NCBI RefSeq assembly: GCF_000970345.1
Contig: NZ_LAQU01000021.1
Location: 27,325-91,324 of the forward strand
Reading direction: 5' to 3'
Length of the DNA stretch: 64,000 bases
Origin: Robbsia andropogonis
Lineage (GTDB): Bacteria; Pseudomonadota; Gammaproteobacteria; Burkholderiales; Burkholderiaceae
Below are positions 27,296 to 38,557 of this stretch, piece after piece (within the stretch, counting starts at the first letter, position 1; each line of letters begins with the position of its first letter). The translations under genes and the position numbers were made by a program. Below the pieces are notes generated by a model that was given only the letters and a program-made list of their open reading frames with translations, ran no database searches and had not been told where the DNA came from.

Positions 27296-29269
27296 TCAGG
27301 TTCGAATGCGATCCAGCTCCGCCACACTCCGCCATTCCTCGGCAGCCAGGCCATCCACCGTGTCCCGAAACGCTTCGCCCGCAAGATCGAGATCCTCGGC
27401 TGACACGGTCTCCAGTGGATTATGGCTGATACCGCCGTTACCGCAACGAACAAATAACATCCCGACATCCGCGATGCGGCTCATTTCCACCGCATCGTGC
27501 CCCGCCCCCGACGGCAGGTAACGCACAGGCACGCCCAGTCGATCCAATGCCCGGCCAAACCGGGACTGCAACCCCGCCGCGCACGGCACCGTGTCCGATG
27601 CCAATATCAGTTCCGTCTCCACAAGCACACCACGGCGATTGCAAATTGCCTGTATCCGTGTCATGACATCCGACACTGCGGCATCGCGCACCACGTCGTC
27701 TCCCGCGCGGATATCGACCGACAACAAACAGCGGCCCGGCACCACATTGACCGACCCGTTCGGCACCTCCAACCGTCCCACCGTCCCGACCAACGTCGGC
27801 ACACCGCTACAGCGCTGCTCTACATACAGGGTGATTTCCGCTGCCGCGGCAGCGGCGTCACGCCGCAAATCCATCGGCATGGCACCGGCATGTCCGGCCA
27901 CGCCGGTCAGGTGTACCAAATAGCGCTTGCTACCAGATATCGCCGTTACCACGCCTACCGGCAATTGCTCGGTGAACAGTACGGGTCCCTGTTCGATATG
28001 CACTTCCAGGAACGCCACTAGGGTGGCCGGATCTCGCTTCGCTTCACGTAGCGCCAGATGCAACAACGTAGCGGGATCATCGATAACGCGACCGTTCGGC
28101 CGCCCCGCCTCGGCAAGTTGCGCCGCGTGCGTGACGATGACATCACGCAGCGTCTGACCGGTTTCGTCCGCGCGCGCAAGCACCGTATCGTCGATATTGC
28201 CGGTCAGCGCGCTACTGCCGAGAAACGACGTCTTGAAACGGACGCCTTCCTCTTCGGCGAACGCGATCACATCGATATGAAACGGGAATTGTTCGCCGCG
28301 CCGATGCATTTCGGCGATCAGCGATATCGGCAACAGGATGCCCACGCGACCGTCATACTTGCCGCCATTGCGTACCGTATCGTAATGCGAGCCCGTGATA
28401 AGCGTGCGCGCCCCCGCCACCGACGACCGATATCGGCCGATGACGTTGCCAAATACATCGACATGCGCTTGCATGCCGGCTTGCAGCATCCACCCCATGA
28501 TCAAGACGGCACAGGCGCGATGCGTCGGAGTCAGGTAGGTACAGGTAAGTACCGGAGTGCCATCCGCTCCGTCGCCGGGGCGGTCCTCGCTATGCTCGGC
28601 CAGCAATTCGCACCAGCGCATGACCTCCCGGCCATGAAACGCCTGACGGCCAAGCAAGTGGTTCAGCCGCAATTCGGCGATGCGATTGACCTGGCGGACG
28701 GCCTCCGCAAGTTCATCGCGACGTTGCGCACGCATCCGTCGCCGCAGCGTCGCGAGTACCGAGTCAAACGATATGCCGGCGGTCCATTCCGCGTCCCGTG
28801 ATCCTTGCCCCGCGCCGTCAGACCACCCGGAAGCAGCACGGCTGTCATGACCTTCCACGGCCAGGACGAACGGAAAACCGAATCGCTTGTGATAGGCCCG
28901 CTTTTCCGCGGCCAACGCCTCGCGCCGCGCTTTCGCAGCGGCGGAAGCGTCTCCTGGCACATCCGGATTTCCATCATGGACAGTCGATCTCGCGGCCGTG
29001 GCGGGCACGGTCCAATCGTCATCCAGCGTCGCCGCCCCGTCCGCAAGGTCCGCGTGTGCCCGAATCACGGTCAACTGCTCGTCCTCGGTGGCGGTCGACA
29101 CGCAGCGCCACAATGCGTGCAGCAACGCAGGCGCACTGACAAACGGGCGCGCCACAGAGATGCGACGAATGACCCATTCATTGTGGGCGTACAACCCTTG
29201 CAATGCGACGAGGAACCCGTCGTCGTCCTCCGCATTCAACTGTTCGATCGTGATTTTTCGCTTCATCAT
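27296..29269 (-). CDS. UraD::AllC fusion: OHCU decarboxylase / allantoate amidohydrolase
   Basis: A 657-residue two-domain protein. Residues 1-207 are OHCU decarboxylase (UraD): ITIEQLNAEDDDGF, RAHADLA (His72) and KRFGFPF (128-134), ending RIAELRLNHLLG. Residues 210-657 are an M20-family allantoate amidohydrolase (AllC) with metal-binding motifs GSHYDTVRNGGKYDG (H295, D306) and FAEEEGVRF (E339/E340), plus HIEQGPVL and GAGHDA. UraD makes S-allantoin from OHCU, and AllC acts on allantoate, so the fusion skips the allantoinase step between them. ATG at 29269 has GGGGGAAGG just upstream. The UraD half has an inserted Asp/Ala-rich loop (85-115). It lies 49 bp before hpxO and 100 bp after marR. Confidence 0.9.
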   Translation of the reverse strand: MMKRKITIEQLNAEDDDGFLVALQGLYAHNEWVIRRISVARPFVSAPALLHALWRCVSTATEDEQLTVIRAHADLADGAATLDDDWTVPATAARSTVHDGNPDVPGDASAAAKARREALAAEKRAYHKRFGFPFVLAVEGHDSRAASGWSDGAGQGSRDAEWTAGISFDSVLATLRRRMRAQRRDELAEAVRQVNRIAELRLNHLLGRQAFHGREVMRWCELLAEHSEDRPGDGADGTPVLTCTYLTPTHRACAVLIMGWMLQAGMQAHVDVFGNVIGRYRSSVAGARTLITGSHYDTVRNGGKYDGRVGILLPISLIAEMHRRGEQFPFHIDVIAFAEEEGVRFKTSFLGSSALTGNIDDTVLARADETGQTLRDVIVTHAAQLAEAGRPNGRVIDDPATLLHLALREAKRDPATLVAFLEVHIEQGPVLFTEQLPVGVVTAISGSKRYLVHLTGVAGHAGAMPMDLRRDAAAAAAEITLYVEQRCSGVPTLVGTVGRLEVPNGSVNVVPGRCLLSVDIRAGDDVVRDAAVSDVMTRIQAICNRRGVLVETELILASDTVPCAAGLQSRFGRALDRLGVPVRYLPSGAGHDAVEMSRIADVGMLFVRCGNGGISHNPLETVSAEDLDLAGEAFRDTVDGLAAEEWRSVAELDRIRT

Positions 29270-29369
29270 GGCCTTCCCCCGCTGCGCCGCATTATCGCTC
29301 AAGCGCGGCCCTGGCGTCAGGCTCACTGCATTGGTGTTGCTGAAAACGCGCGCCCAGGGGTGCGGAACA

Positions 29370-29873
29370 TCAGCCCGCATCGCCCCCGGCGAGTTTTCTC
29401 AGCAGGAACAGCACCGCCACTCGCTCCACCGCAGTCAGTTCGGCCATTGTCAGTTCGCTGATGCGCGCGGCCGATGGCGTTGCCTCGGCCACCCGTTGCA
29501 CGCCGGCCTCGGTCAGTTCGACGACAGTCTTGCGCCGGTCCGACGCATCGGTACGCAGCGCGATAAGGCCACGGGCGCGCAGTCGCTCGATGATGCCGCG
29601 TGCGGTCGCCGCGTCGATCGCCGTCGCCTTCCCCAAGTCGCTCATCGATGACGGCCCCATGCGCCGGCTGGCGCTCAGCACCGCGAATTGCACGGCGGTG
29701 AGTTGTGGATCTGCGATGTTTTGACTGAAGATCGCGAGGTGACGTTGATAGGCCTTGCGTAACAGATGGCCGATCTGCTGCTGCACGTCGTAGTCCGCCG
29801 GCATCTTGGCATCGGGGCGATCCGGTTCTGCATCGGACGGAAAAAGGGAGCGGGGAGAGGATTCGGTCTGCAT
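29370..29873 (-). CDS. MarR-family transcriptional regulator, possible NicR-type regulator
   Basis: A 167-residue MarR protein with the winged helix near residues 60-120: SDLGKATAIDAATARGIIERL for helices 2-3 and RTDASDRRKTVVELT for the wing. The first 25 residues are a low-complexity tail. MarR proteins bind palindromic operators as dimers and are usually released by an aromatic ligand. In Pseudomonas putida the nicotinate regulator NicR belongs to this family. Position between the nicB-like gene (31 bp upstream) and uraD::allC supports control of this operon. The repeated GTGTACAC palindromes between nicC and nicX are the best candidate operators. The link to a particular ligand is inferred. 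Confidence 0.85.
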   Translation of the reverse strand: MQTESSPRSLFPSDAEPDRPDAKMPADYDVQQQIGHLLRKAYQRHLAIFSQNIADPQLTAVQFAVLSASRRMGPSSMSDLGKATAIDAATARGIIERLRARGLIALRTDASDRRKTVVELTEAGVQRVAEATPSAARISELTMAELTAVERVAVLFLLRKLAGGDAG

Positions 29874-29904
29874 GGCGCGATTGTAGTCGATCGACGTGGT
29901 GGAT

Positions 29905-32669
29905 CTACCGCGTTGCGTGTTCGTGAATCAACGCGGCACGTACGCGCGCGGAAGCGGCACGCAGGTCCGTCCAGGCGCCCCGCGTTGGCGCATGTTCCGC
30001 CCGGAGATAGCCGGCAAGCGCGGCAATCTGCGTGTCGTCATAGGCATCCGCGAAGCCGGGCATGAAACCCAGCTCCGGTGTGGCCGGCACGTCTATACCC
30101 GCGAGAATCACGCGTAGCAGGTTATCGGGACTATCTGCTTGGATACTGCTGTTCAAATGCATTTCGGGACGTACGCCGAAATGACCGACCCCCGTTTGCG
30201 GCACGTGGCAGACGGCGCACGCGGCCTCGAAAACACGCTTTCCGGATTGCAACGCAGCGTGCGACACCATGGTGCGCGAGGGTCGAACCCTATCGGTGGG
30301 CGTCGCCAGCGTCGTTGTCGCTGATCGTTCCACCGCCGCCTCCGACGCCATAGGTGACGATGCGACGATCGTCCCCGCCTGTCGGCGTATCGGCGCCGAT
30401 GTGGTGGATGGATCGATCGTCGCCCTGCTCGGCTTACTATCGTCCCGCCACGATGCGATGTAATGCGCGATGGCCCGGATATCGGCATCCGGCAGCGTAT
30501 TCAGATTACGCACCACGGGTGCCATCGGCCCGGCCGCCACTCCATGTTCCGGTGAAAACCCCACGCGGAGATAGTCGAACAACGCCGACTCCGTCCACGC
30601 TTTTGGCGCATCGCCTCTGCCGATCAACGCCGGTGCCCGCCAACCGTCGGCGTCACCCCCGCTGAGATACGCCTTGCCGCCCGGGCCGCTGCGTTCGGCG
30701 CCCAGGGCGTTACGTGGTGTATGGCACGCGCCGCAATGTCCCAGGGCCTCGACCAGGTAGGCGCCCCGCGACCATTCGGCGCCTCGGGACGGATCAGGAA
30801 GAAACGGCTTGTTATTGAGATAAAGCGTATTCCAGGCGGCCAGCAACGGTCTCACCCGCCAGGGAAAACCAAGAACGGTATGGCGTCCCGCCAATTCCGC
30901 TGGCGTGCGCTCGGCCGGGCGCGTCATCAGAAACGCATAGAGCGCCATCATGTCGGCATCGGTGATCTTATTGAATGCCGTGTACGGAAAGACGGGATAA
31001 AGATGCCGCCCGTCGCGCGAAATGCCCTCGCGCAGCGCACGCTCGAAAGCCACGAAAGACCAGCCGCCAATGCCATCCTTTACATCGGGCGTCAAGTTGG
31101 TGGAATAGACGACCCCGAAAGGCGTATCGAACGGCCGTCCCCCGGTGTTCGTCACGGCACCTTCAGCCGTGTGGCATACCGCGCAATCCGCCGCCGCGGC
31201 GAGACGTCTGCCCCGTTCGATCGTCGCGGCACTCCAGGTATCGAGCGGCGGCGGCGCCACGCGCGCGATCTCGCTACGAAACGGTCGCAGCGGACCGAGC
31301 AGACGCAGCGCACCGTCCGACACCAGCGCTTGCCAAGACAGCGCCCCGACGACCATGGCACCAGCGGTGGCCAGCAATCCCCCTATCCATCGACGATCGG
31401 CCCGTGCCATCACGCCGATATCACGCGACGCCTGCGTGTCGACCGAGTGTGTGGCCGCATGTTGCAAAGGAGCGCGCGCGTGAACAGCATCCTCCGGCTG
31501 CGGTGCCGCAGTCTGCGCTCTGACCGCCACGTCCAAATCACTGAATGCCGCCGGCATCGACCGTTGGCGTCGACCCGTCACGGCAAATACCGCATTGGCG
31601 ACCGCCGCCGCGGCCAGACCGGACGCAATGCGCTGCCAAGCCGGCGTCCCGCCGCCGTTGCATGGCGTGGCATCGTCAAGCAAGGCTGCCGGCCCGGAAA
31701 GGGTGACGGCGGATCTGGTTGACGAATGGGGATGCAAAGCACGCACGCCCCCTGCCGACATCGCGGTCCTGATCCATGGTGTGCTGCCTATGGACTCATC
31801 GAATGGCACGGACAATAGCGGCACGGACCTGCCCATCGAATTCACCAGCCCGCGCAATGCCTGGGACACCAAGGCCTCGGTGAAACCCTCGATGCGAAAC
31901 GTGCCGTCGGCGCCATGCGCCGGCGGGGTACCCTTTGCACGACCGGCGACCACCCTCCGTAGTTGCATGTCTCCAGTGCGCGAATCGAAGGCAAGGTCCA
32001 CGATCCATGCCACATACGATGGCGCCGCATGGTCGTCAACCTCAGATCGGATAGAGCGATCGACTGCCCCGTCCACCCCTGCCACGTCATTGCGCAACGT
32101 CGCGTAACCCACGCCGCGACCGACCACATAGCCGGCAGCATCACGCGTACCCCGACCATCCATCGATGCGTTCGCCGGGCCTGATCGTTCCGCAAGCGCG
32201 CGTAACAAAACCTTGCCGCCAGCCTCCTCCACCGGATCGAGTAACGCACCCCGCCATGCAATCGGATCGCTCGTCGCAGGGCCCGGCATGCTGCGGTCCC
32301 GCGCATCGCGGCCGTCGCGATCGGCCACCGCACGACTTGCCGGCCCCGTGGGCGTTACCGGCGTACCGGCTTGGGCGACGGCCTCGCGCAGTTCGTCGAT
32401 CAGGCTTTCATGCGCGAAATGCCACCCCGCGTCGGCAAGATCAGATGGCGCGCCGGCGGCGCCGATCGCGACATCGATCAATCGATAGCCGACACCGTCC
32501 TGCCCCTCGTCCGGTAAGACGCCATCCTCGCAAGCAATGGCCGCGGAAGCATCCAGAGCGACCGTCGATGCGCCGTCACCACGCCAGCGATAGTGTGCTC
32601 GTGCCTCAACGCGGCGTACTTTCACAGGATCGATCCGTGCATGTGGCGCGCCGCTCAAGGGGGCCTCTG

Positions 32670-32673
<4 letters not shown>
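29905..32673 (-). CDS. NicB-like protein: remnant molybdopterin domain fused to tri-heme cytochrome c
   Basis: A 922-residue protein related to nicotinate dehydrogenase subunit B. Residues 1-375 resemble only the later part of the molybdopterin-binding domain (HESLIDEL, VVGRGVGYA, VANAVFAVTG). The first part of that domain, with the cofactor-binding loops, is absent. The region that should hold the catalytic Glu (usually GxGE) reads GGGTPAW. A membrane segment follows (429-450). The C-terminal half has three c-type heme sites: CAVCH (497-501), CGACH (647-651) and CAVCH (819-823). Full NicB proteins are near 1190 residues. The start ATG at 32673 overlaps the nicA stop by 4 bp. The cytochrome part looks functional for electron transfer, but hydroxylation of nicotinate by this subunit is unlikely. 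The open frame is intact, so it is a degenerate gene and not simply a frameshift. Confidence 0.82.
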
Positions 32674-34519
<1,846 letters not shown>

Positions 34520-35554
34520 ATGCCGATATCTGACTTTGCGATGATTGATGCCTGGAAGCAGGTGTTGACCCTGTCGAAACTCGAAGCAGGCCAGACGGTC
34601 ACGGTCTTGACCGGTGCGGCAACGCATCCGCAAACCTTGCAAACCGCCTTGATCGCCGCCCAGTCCATGGGGGCCATTGTCAATCGTCTCGATCTGCTGC
34701 CTGTGAATGGCGAGAAAGCATTGAGCCGCGACGCGCTGTCTTTCCTGGGCGAAACACCGCTCACCGGCAACCATGCGGCCATTGCGGCATTGACGGCCAG
34801 TGATCTCGTGCTCGACCTGATGACGCTGCTCTTTTCTCCCGAGCAGTTGGATATCTTGAAAACAGGTACGAAGATCCTCCTCGCAGTAGAACCGCCGGAA
34901 ATACTGGCGCGGATGGTACCAACGCTGGAAGACCGCGAACGCGTATGTGCCGCGGCGGAACGGATCCGCGCCGCGCGGGAAATGCGCGTGACATCGCCGG
35001 CTGGAACGTCGCTCATTTGTCCGTTGGGTGAATTTCCGGTGATCACCGAATATGGATTTGTCGATGAACCGGGACGCTGGGATCACTGGCCAAGCGGCTT
35101 CGTCCTGACCTTCCCGAACGAAGGGAAGGCGAGTGGCCGCATCGTCATCGATCGTGGCGACATCTTGCTGCCACAGAAGAAATACGTCAGCGACCGGATC
35201 GAATTGACGGTGGAGCATGGATATGCGACGCATATCACCGGGGGCCTTGATGCGGATTTGCTGAAGGACTATATGGCGTCGTTCAACGACCCAGAGGGAT
35301 ATGCGATTTCACACATCGGATGGGGCCTGCAACCGCGCGCAAAGTGGTCGACGCTCGGTCTCTACGACCGCGAGGCGACAATCGGCATGGATGCCCGCGC
35401 CTTTGAAGGAAACTTCTTGTTTTCACTCGGCCCGAATAACGAGGCCGGCGGCAAGCGCACCACGGCTTGCCACATCGATATTCCATTGCGGCATTGCGAC
35501 GTTTCGTTGGACGACGTGGCCGTGGTGCGGAACGGGCGCGTGGTGGGAAGGTAG
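34520..35554 (+). CDS. nicX: 2,5-dihydroxypyridine 5,6-dioxygenase
   Basis: NicX is an Fe(II) extradiol-type dioxygenase that opens 2,5-dihydroxypyridine to N-formylmaleamate in nicotinate catabolism. The 344-residue protein is full length, and the metal ligands known for the P. putida enzyme are at identical positions: H265 (AISHIGWG), H318 and D320 (CHID). The ATG at 34520 (MPISDFAMID) is chosen for length and for GGGAGAAG just upstream; the open frame begins further upstream in the promoter region. It is divergent from nicC. The later genes of the pathway (nicD deformylase, nicF maleamate amidase, nicE maleate isomerase) are not in this window. Confidence 0.95.
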   Translation: MPISDFAMIDAWKQVLTLSKLEAGQTVTVLTGAATHPQTLQTALIAAQSMGAIVNRLDLLPVNGEKALSRDALSFLGETPLTGNHAAIAALTASDLVLDLMTLLFSPEQLDILKTGTKILLAVEPPEILARMVPTLEDRERVCAAAERIRAAREMRVTSPAGTSLICPLGEFPVITEYGFVDEPGRWDHWPSGFVLTFPNEGKASGRIVIDRGDILLPQKKYVSDRIELTVEHGYATHITGGLDADLLKDYMASFNDPEGYAISHIGWGLQPRAKWSTLGLYDREATIGMDARAFEGNFLFSLGPNNEAGGKRTTACHIDIPLRHCDVSLDDVAVVRNGRVVGR

Positions 35555-35570
35555 CGCGTGCGTCCGGCCG

Positions 35571-36845
35571 TCAATCCGCGGGGCGAAGGGTCTTCACCTC
35601 CTCATCTGATGGTTGAACGCTGGCACCGTTGACGTAATGGTAGTCAACCATGACGCCCTTGCCATCCTTCAGCGCCGTGGTACCGACATAGGCGCCCATT
35701 GTCGATTGATGGTCCTGCGCCCGATACGTAATCGGCCCTAGCGGAGACGGCACCGTCAGGTTCTGGAACGCGGCCGACAGCGCATCGGAATCCGTCGACT
35801 TTGCCTTTGCAATACCTGCCGCCAGCGACTTTAATGCCAGGTAGCCGACGACCGAGCCCAAACGCGGATAGTCGTGATATTTGGCCTGATACGCTGCGAC
35901 AAACTGCTTATGTTCCGGCGTCGTGATCGAATACCATGGCCAACCCGTCACCGTCCACCCGACCGGTGCCTCGGCCCCTAATGGATCGAGATACTCGGGC
36001 TCTCCAGTCAGCAGCGAGACCACCGCGCGGTCCTTGAAGAGCCCGCGTGTATTTCCCTCTCGAACGAACTTACCCAGATCGGCGGCAAATTCCACGTTGA
36101 AGATCGCATCCGGTTTTGCGTCGGCGAGTGCCTGTGTCACGGCACCCGCATCCAACTTGCCGAGCGGCGTAGCCTGATCCGCAACAAATTCGACATCCGG
36201 CTGCGCCGCCTTAAGCAACTTCTTGAACGTGGCAACGGCCGATTGCCCGAACTCGTAGTTCGGATACACCACCGCCCACCTTTTCTTATGAAGCTTGATT
36301 GCCTCGGGCATGAGCATCGCCACTTGCATATACGTCGAAGGACGCAGGCGATAAGTGTATTTGTTGCCATTCTGCCAGACGATCTTATCCGTCAACGGCT
36401 CGGCTTCCAATGTGAATATCTTCCGTTGTTTCGCGTAGTCCGCAAGCGCAAGTCCGGTGTTCGACAGGAAGCCGCCAAACAACATCTTCACCTGCTCTCC
36501 AGCAACCAGTTCCTGCGCAACCCGAATCGTATCACCAGGGTTGCCGTTGTCGTCTCGTGAGATCACTTCCAGCTTCCGACCGTTCACGCCACCTGCGGCG
36601 TTGATCTCGTCAAGCGCCATGTTCCAGCCATTCTTGTACGGAACCAGGAACGCCGGCTGCGCCTTATAGCTATTGATCTCGCCAATTTTGATGGTCTGCG
36701 CGTAAGCGCATACCGGCACCATGAGCAACATTCCCATGGTCACCGCGATACCTGCTGTCGATTTACGAAACAGGGGAACGCATACACCGTCCTTCTTCCC
36801 TATCCCCCATACCCCCCCGCGCCCCACCCCCGAACCCTTGTTCAT
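35571..36845 (-). CDS. Branched-chain-type ABC transporter substrate-binding protein
   Basis: A 424-residue periplasmic binding protein of the LivK/AmiC class. A signal peptide (GMLLMVPVCAYAQ) precedes the mature start TIKIGEINSYKAQP. Type I periplasmic-binding motifs follow, such as WNMALDEINAAGGVNGRKLEVISRDDNGNP. The N-terminal segment before the signal core is long (about 35 residues). ATG at 36845 has TTGGAG upstream and is preferred; a TTG 15 nt earlier overlaps that site. It is the last gene of the livHM-G-F-K operon and meets nicX tail to tail. Ligands of this class include amino acids, amides and aromatic acids. Position next to nicX suggests nicotinate or a related ring compound, but that is inference. 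Confidence 0.88.
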   Translation of the reverse strand: MNKGSGVGRGGVWGIGKKDGVCVPLFRKSTAGIAVTMGMLLMVPVCAYAQTIKIGEINSYKAQPAFLVPYKNGWNMALDEINAAGGVNGRKLEVISRDDNGNPGDTIRVAQELVAGEQVKMLFGGFLSNTGLALADYAKQRKIFTLEAEPLTDKIVWQNGNKYTYRLRPSTYMQVAMLMPEAIKLHKKRWAVVYPNYEFGQSAVATFKKLLKAAQPDVEFVADQATPLGKLDAGAVTQALADAKPDAIFNVEFAADLGKFVREGNTRGLFKDRAVVSLLTGEPEYLDPLGAEAPVGWTVTGWPWYSITTPEHKQFVAAYQAKYHDYPRLGSVVGYLALKSLAAGIAKAKSTDSDALSAAFQNLTVPSPLGPITYRAQDHQSTMGAYVGTTALKDGKGVMVDYHYVNGASVQPSDEEVKTLRPAD

Positions 36846-36935
36846 CAATGGCTTCTCCAAGAAAAAGACGAATACTCCTGCCCCGCGCGTGCCCCGATCC
36901 GGGCACTCTGCCTGTAATAACGGCCGTTTAGCTTT

Positions 36936-37742
36936 TCAAACACTCAGGTAAGCGCGCTGCACCGCTTCATCCTGTGCAAGTGCATCGATACTCCCGCTGA
37001 AGCGCACTTGCCCCTTTTCCAACACATAGGCACGATCGCTGACCAGCTCGGCAAAGTGCATGTTCTGCTCCGACAACAAGATCGATAAACCCTCGCGCTT
37101 TAATTCGAGGATCATATTCGCCATCTGCTCGACAATCACCGGCGCCACGCCCTCCGATGGTTCGTCCAGCAATACCAGATAAGGATTGCCCATCAACGTG
37201 CGGGACACCGTCAGCATTTGCTGTTCCCCACCGCTCATGCGGCTGCCAGGACGGTGCGGCATCTCACCCAAGTTCGGAAACAACGCGAACAGTTTCTCCG
37301 GGGTCCAGTACGGGGCATCGGCGCGACGTGGCTGCCTGCCCATATCCAGATTGTCCAGCACCGATAAATCCCCGAACACGCGCCGGTCTTCCGGCACGAA
37401 GCCCATGCCGAGTCGCGCGATTCTGTACGGTGCCCAGTCATTGATCGATTGCCCGCGGAACGTGATATCACCGGTGCGCGTGGGTAACATTCCCATCAGC
37501 GCTTTCATTGTCGTCGATTTACCAGCGCCGTTGCGCCCCATCAGCGCAACCACCTCGCCTCGCCTCACTTCAAGCGAGATATCGTAAAGCACCTGCGCAC
37601 GGCCATACGCGGCATTCAGGTTGCGCACACGTAGCATTGGGCTCGTTGCCCCACAGATGTCCGCCTGCGTACCCACGTCGGTCGCCGCCAGGGTCGCATG
37701 TCCGACAGGAGACGAGGAAACCACCTCTTCGCGCGCACTCAT
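36936..37742 (-). CDS. ABC transporter ATPase, LivF-type
   Basis: A 268-residue ATPase of the branched-chain amino acid transporter type. It has Walker A GRNGAGKST (69-77), signature MSGGEQQML, and Walker B VLLDEPSEG, with GLAP-type ending region typical of LivF (ILLSEQNMHF). About 35 extra residues precede the usual LivF start (MLRVRNLNAAYGR); the ORF start at 37742 overlaps the livG stop (ATGA), which supports it, though an internal ATG at residue 36 is possible. It forms a heterodimer with the LivG-type ATPase and powers the fused permease. Confidence 0.92.
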   Translation of the reverse strand: MSAREEVVSSSPVGHATLAATDVGTQADICGATSPMLRVRNLNAAYGRAQVLYDISLEVRRGEVVALMGRNGAGKSTTMKALMGMLPTRTGDITFRGQSINDWAPYRIARLGMGFVPEDRRVFGDLSVLDNLDMGRQPRRADAPYWTPEKLFALFPNLGEMPHRPGSRMSGGEQQMLTVSRTLMGNPYLVLLDEPSEGVAPVIVEQMANMILELKREGLSILLSEQNMHFAELVSDRAYVLEKGQVRFSGSIDALAQDEAVQRAYLSV

Positions 37743-38557
37743 CGCGCCACCGTCATTGGCGACGCTACGGGGCTTACCACCTGCGTGTCTGTCTCCTTGC
37801 GCCGTGGCATGAATGTTTTTCCCGTCCCGAAATAGACTTCGCGCACGACGGGATCATTGCGCACCGTCTGCGGATCGCCCGCCCCGATGAGCCGGCCTCG
37901 CGCCAACACAATCATCGTATCCGCATAGGCAAATACGACATCCATGCTGTGCTCCGTAAATAGCACAGCGAGTTGCTGCTCGATCACGAGTTGCTTCGTC
38001 AATGCCATCAGCGCGTTGCGCTCCTTCGGCGCCATTCCCGCGGTAGGCTCGTCCATCAACAACAGACGCGGCTTATTCGCAAGCGCGATAGCCAGCTCCA
38101 CGCGTTTGACATCACCATACGCCAATACGCCGCACGCCCGTCGAGCGTGGGCCGCCATGCCGACGCGGTCCAATAAGACCATCGCTTCATCTCGGTACAC
38201 ATCCGCCACGGAACGCCAGACATTGAACAGTCTGCCCGCATGCGACAGCAACGCCATCTGCACGTTTTCCAGCACGGTCATCGACGCGAAGGTAGCGGCA
38301 ATCTGAAATGTACGCCCTATGCCCATGCGCCAAATGTCCTTCGGCTTGCGCCCCGCTATATCCTGACCATCGAAACGAATGCTCCCGCCGCTCGGTTTCA
38401 ACTGCCCGTTCAGCATGTTGAAACATGTCGATTTGCCGGCCCCGTTCGGGCCGATCAAGGCGAGCAGTTGCCCTGCAGGCAACACAAAACTGACGTCGTC
38501 GACAGCCTTGACACCGCCGAACGCCTTGCTCAGATGGGACACCTCCAACAAACTCAT
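37739..38557 (-). CDS. ABC transporter ATPase, LivG-type
   Basis: A 272-residue ATPase with Walker A GPNGAGKST (36-44), the extended LivG region FQIAATFASMTVLENVQMAL, and Walker B LLLMDEPTAGM followed by the LivG-typical EHSMDVVFAYAD. The signature loop before Walker B reads GVLAYGDVKRVELA in place of the usual LSYGEQRRLE, a mild variation. The start codon overlaps the stop of the permease gene by one base (TAATG), and the end overlaps livF by 4 bp, so the three genes are tightly coupled. Confidence 0.92.
   Translation of the reverse strand: MSLLEVSHLSKAFGGVKAVDDVSFVLPAGQLLALIGPNGAGKSTCFNMLNGQLKPSGGSIRFDGQDIAGRKPKDIWRMGIGRTFQIAATFASMTVLENVQMALLSHAGRLFNVWRSVADVYRDEAMVLLDRVGMAAHARRACGVLAYGDVKRVELAIALANKPRLLLMDEPTAGMAPKERNALMALTKQLVIEQQLAVLFTEHSMDVVFAYADTMIVLARGRLIGAGDPQTVRNDPVVREVYFGTGKTFMPRRKETDTQVVSPVASPMTVAR

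Noticed and set aside
30721..31722. 333-codon plus-strand frame opposite the nicB-like gene
   Set aside because: Antisense to a gene with three clear heme motifs; composition is typical of a shadow frame.
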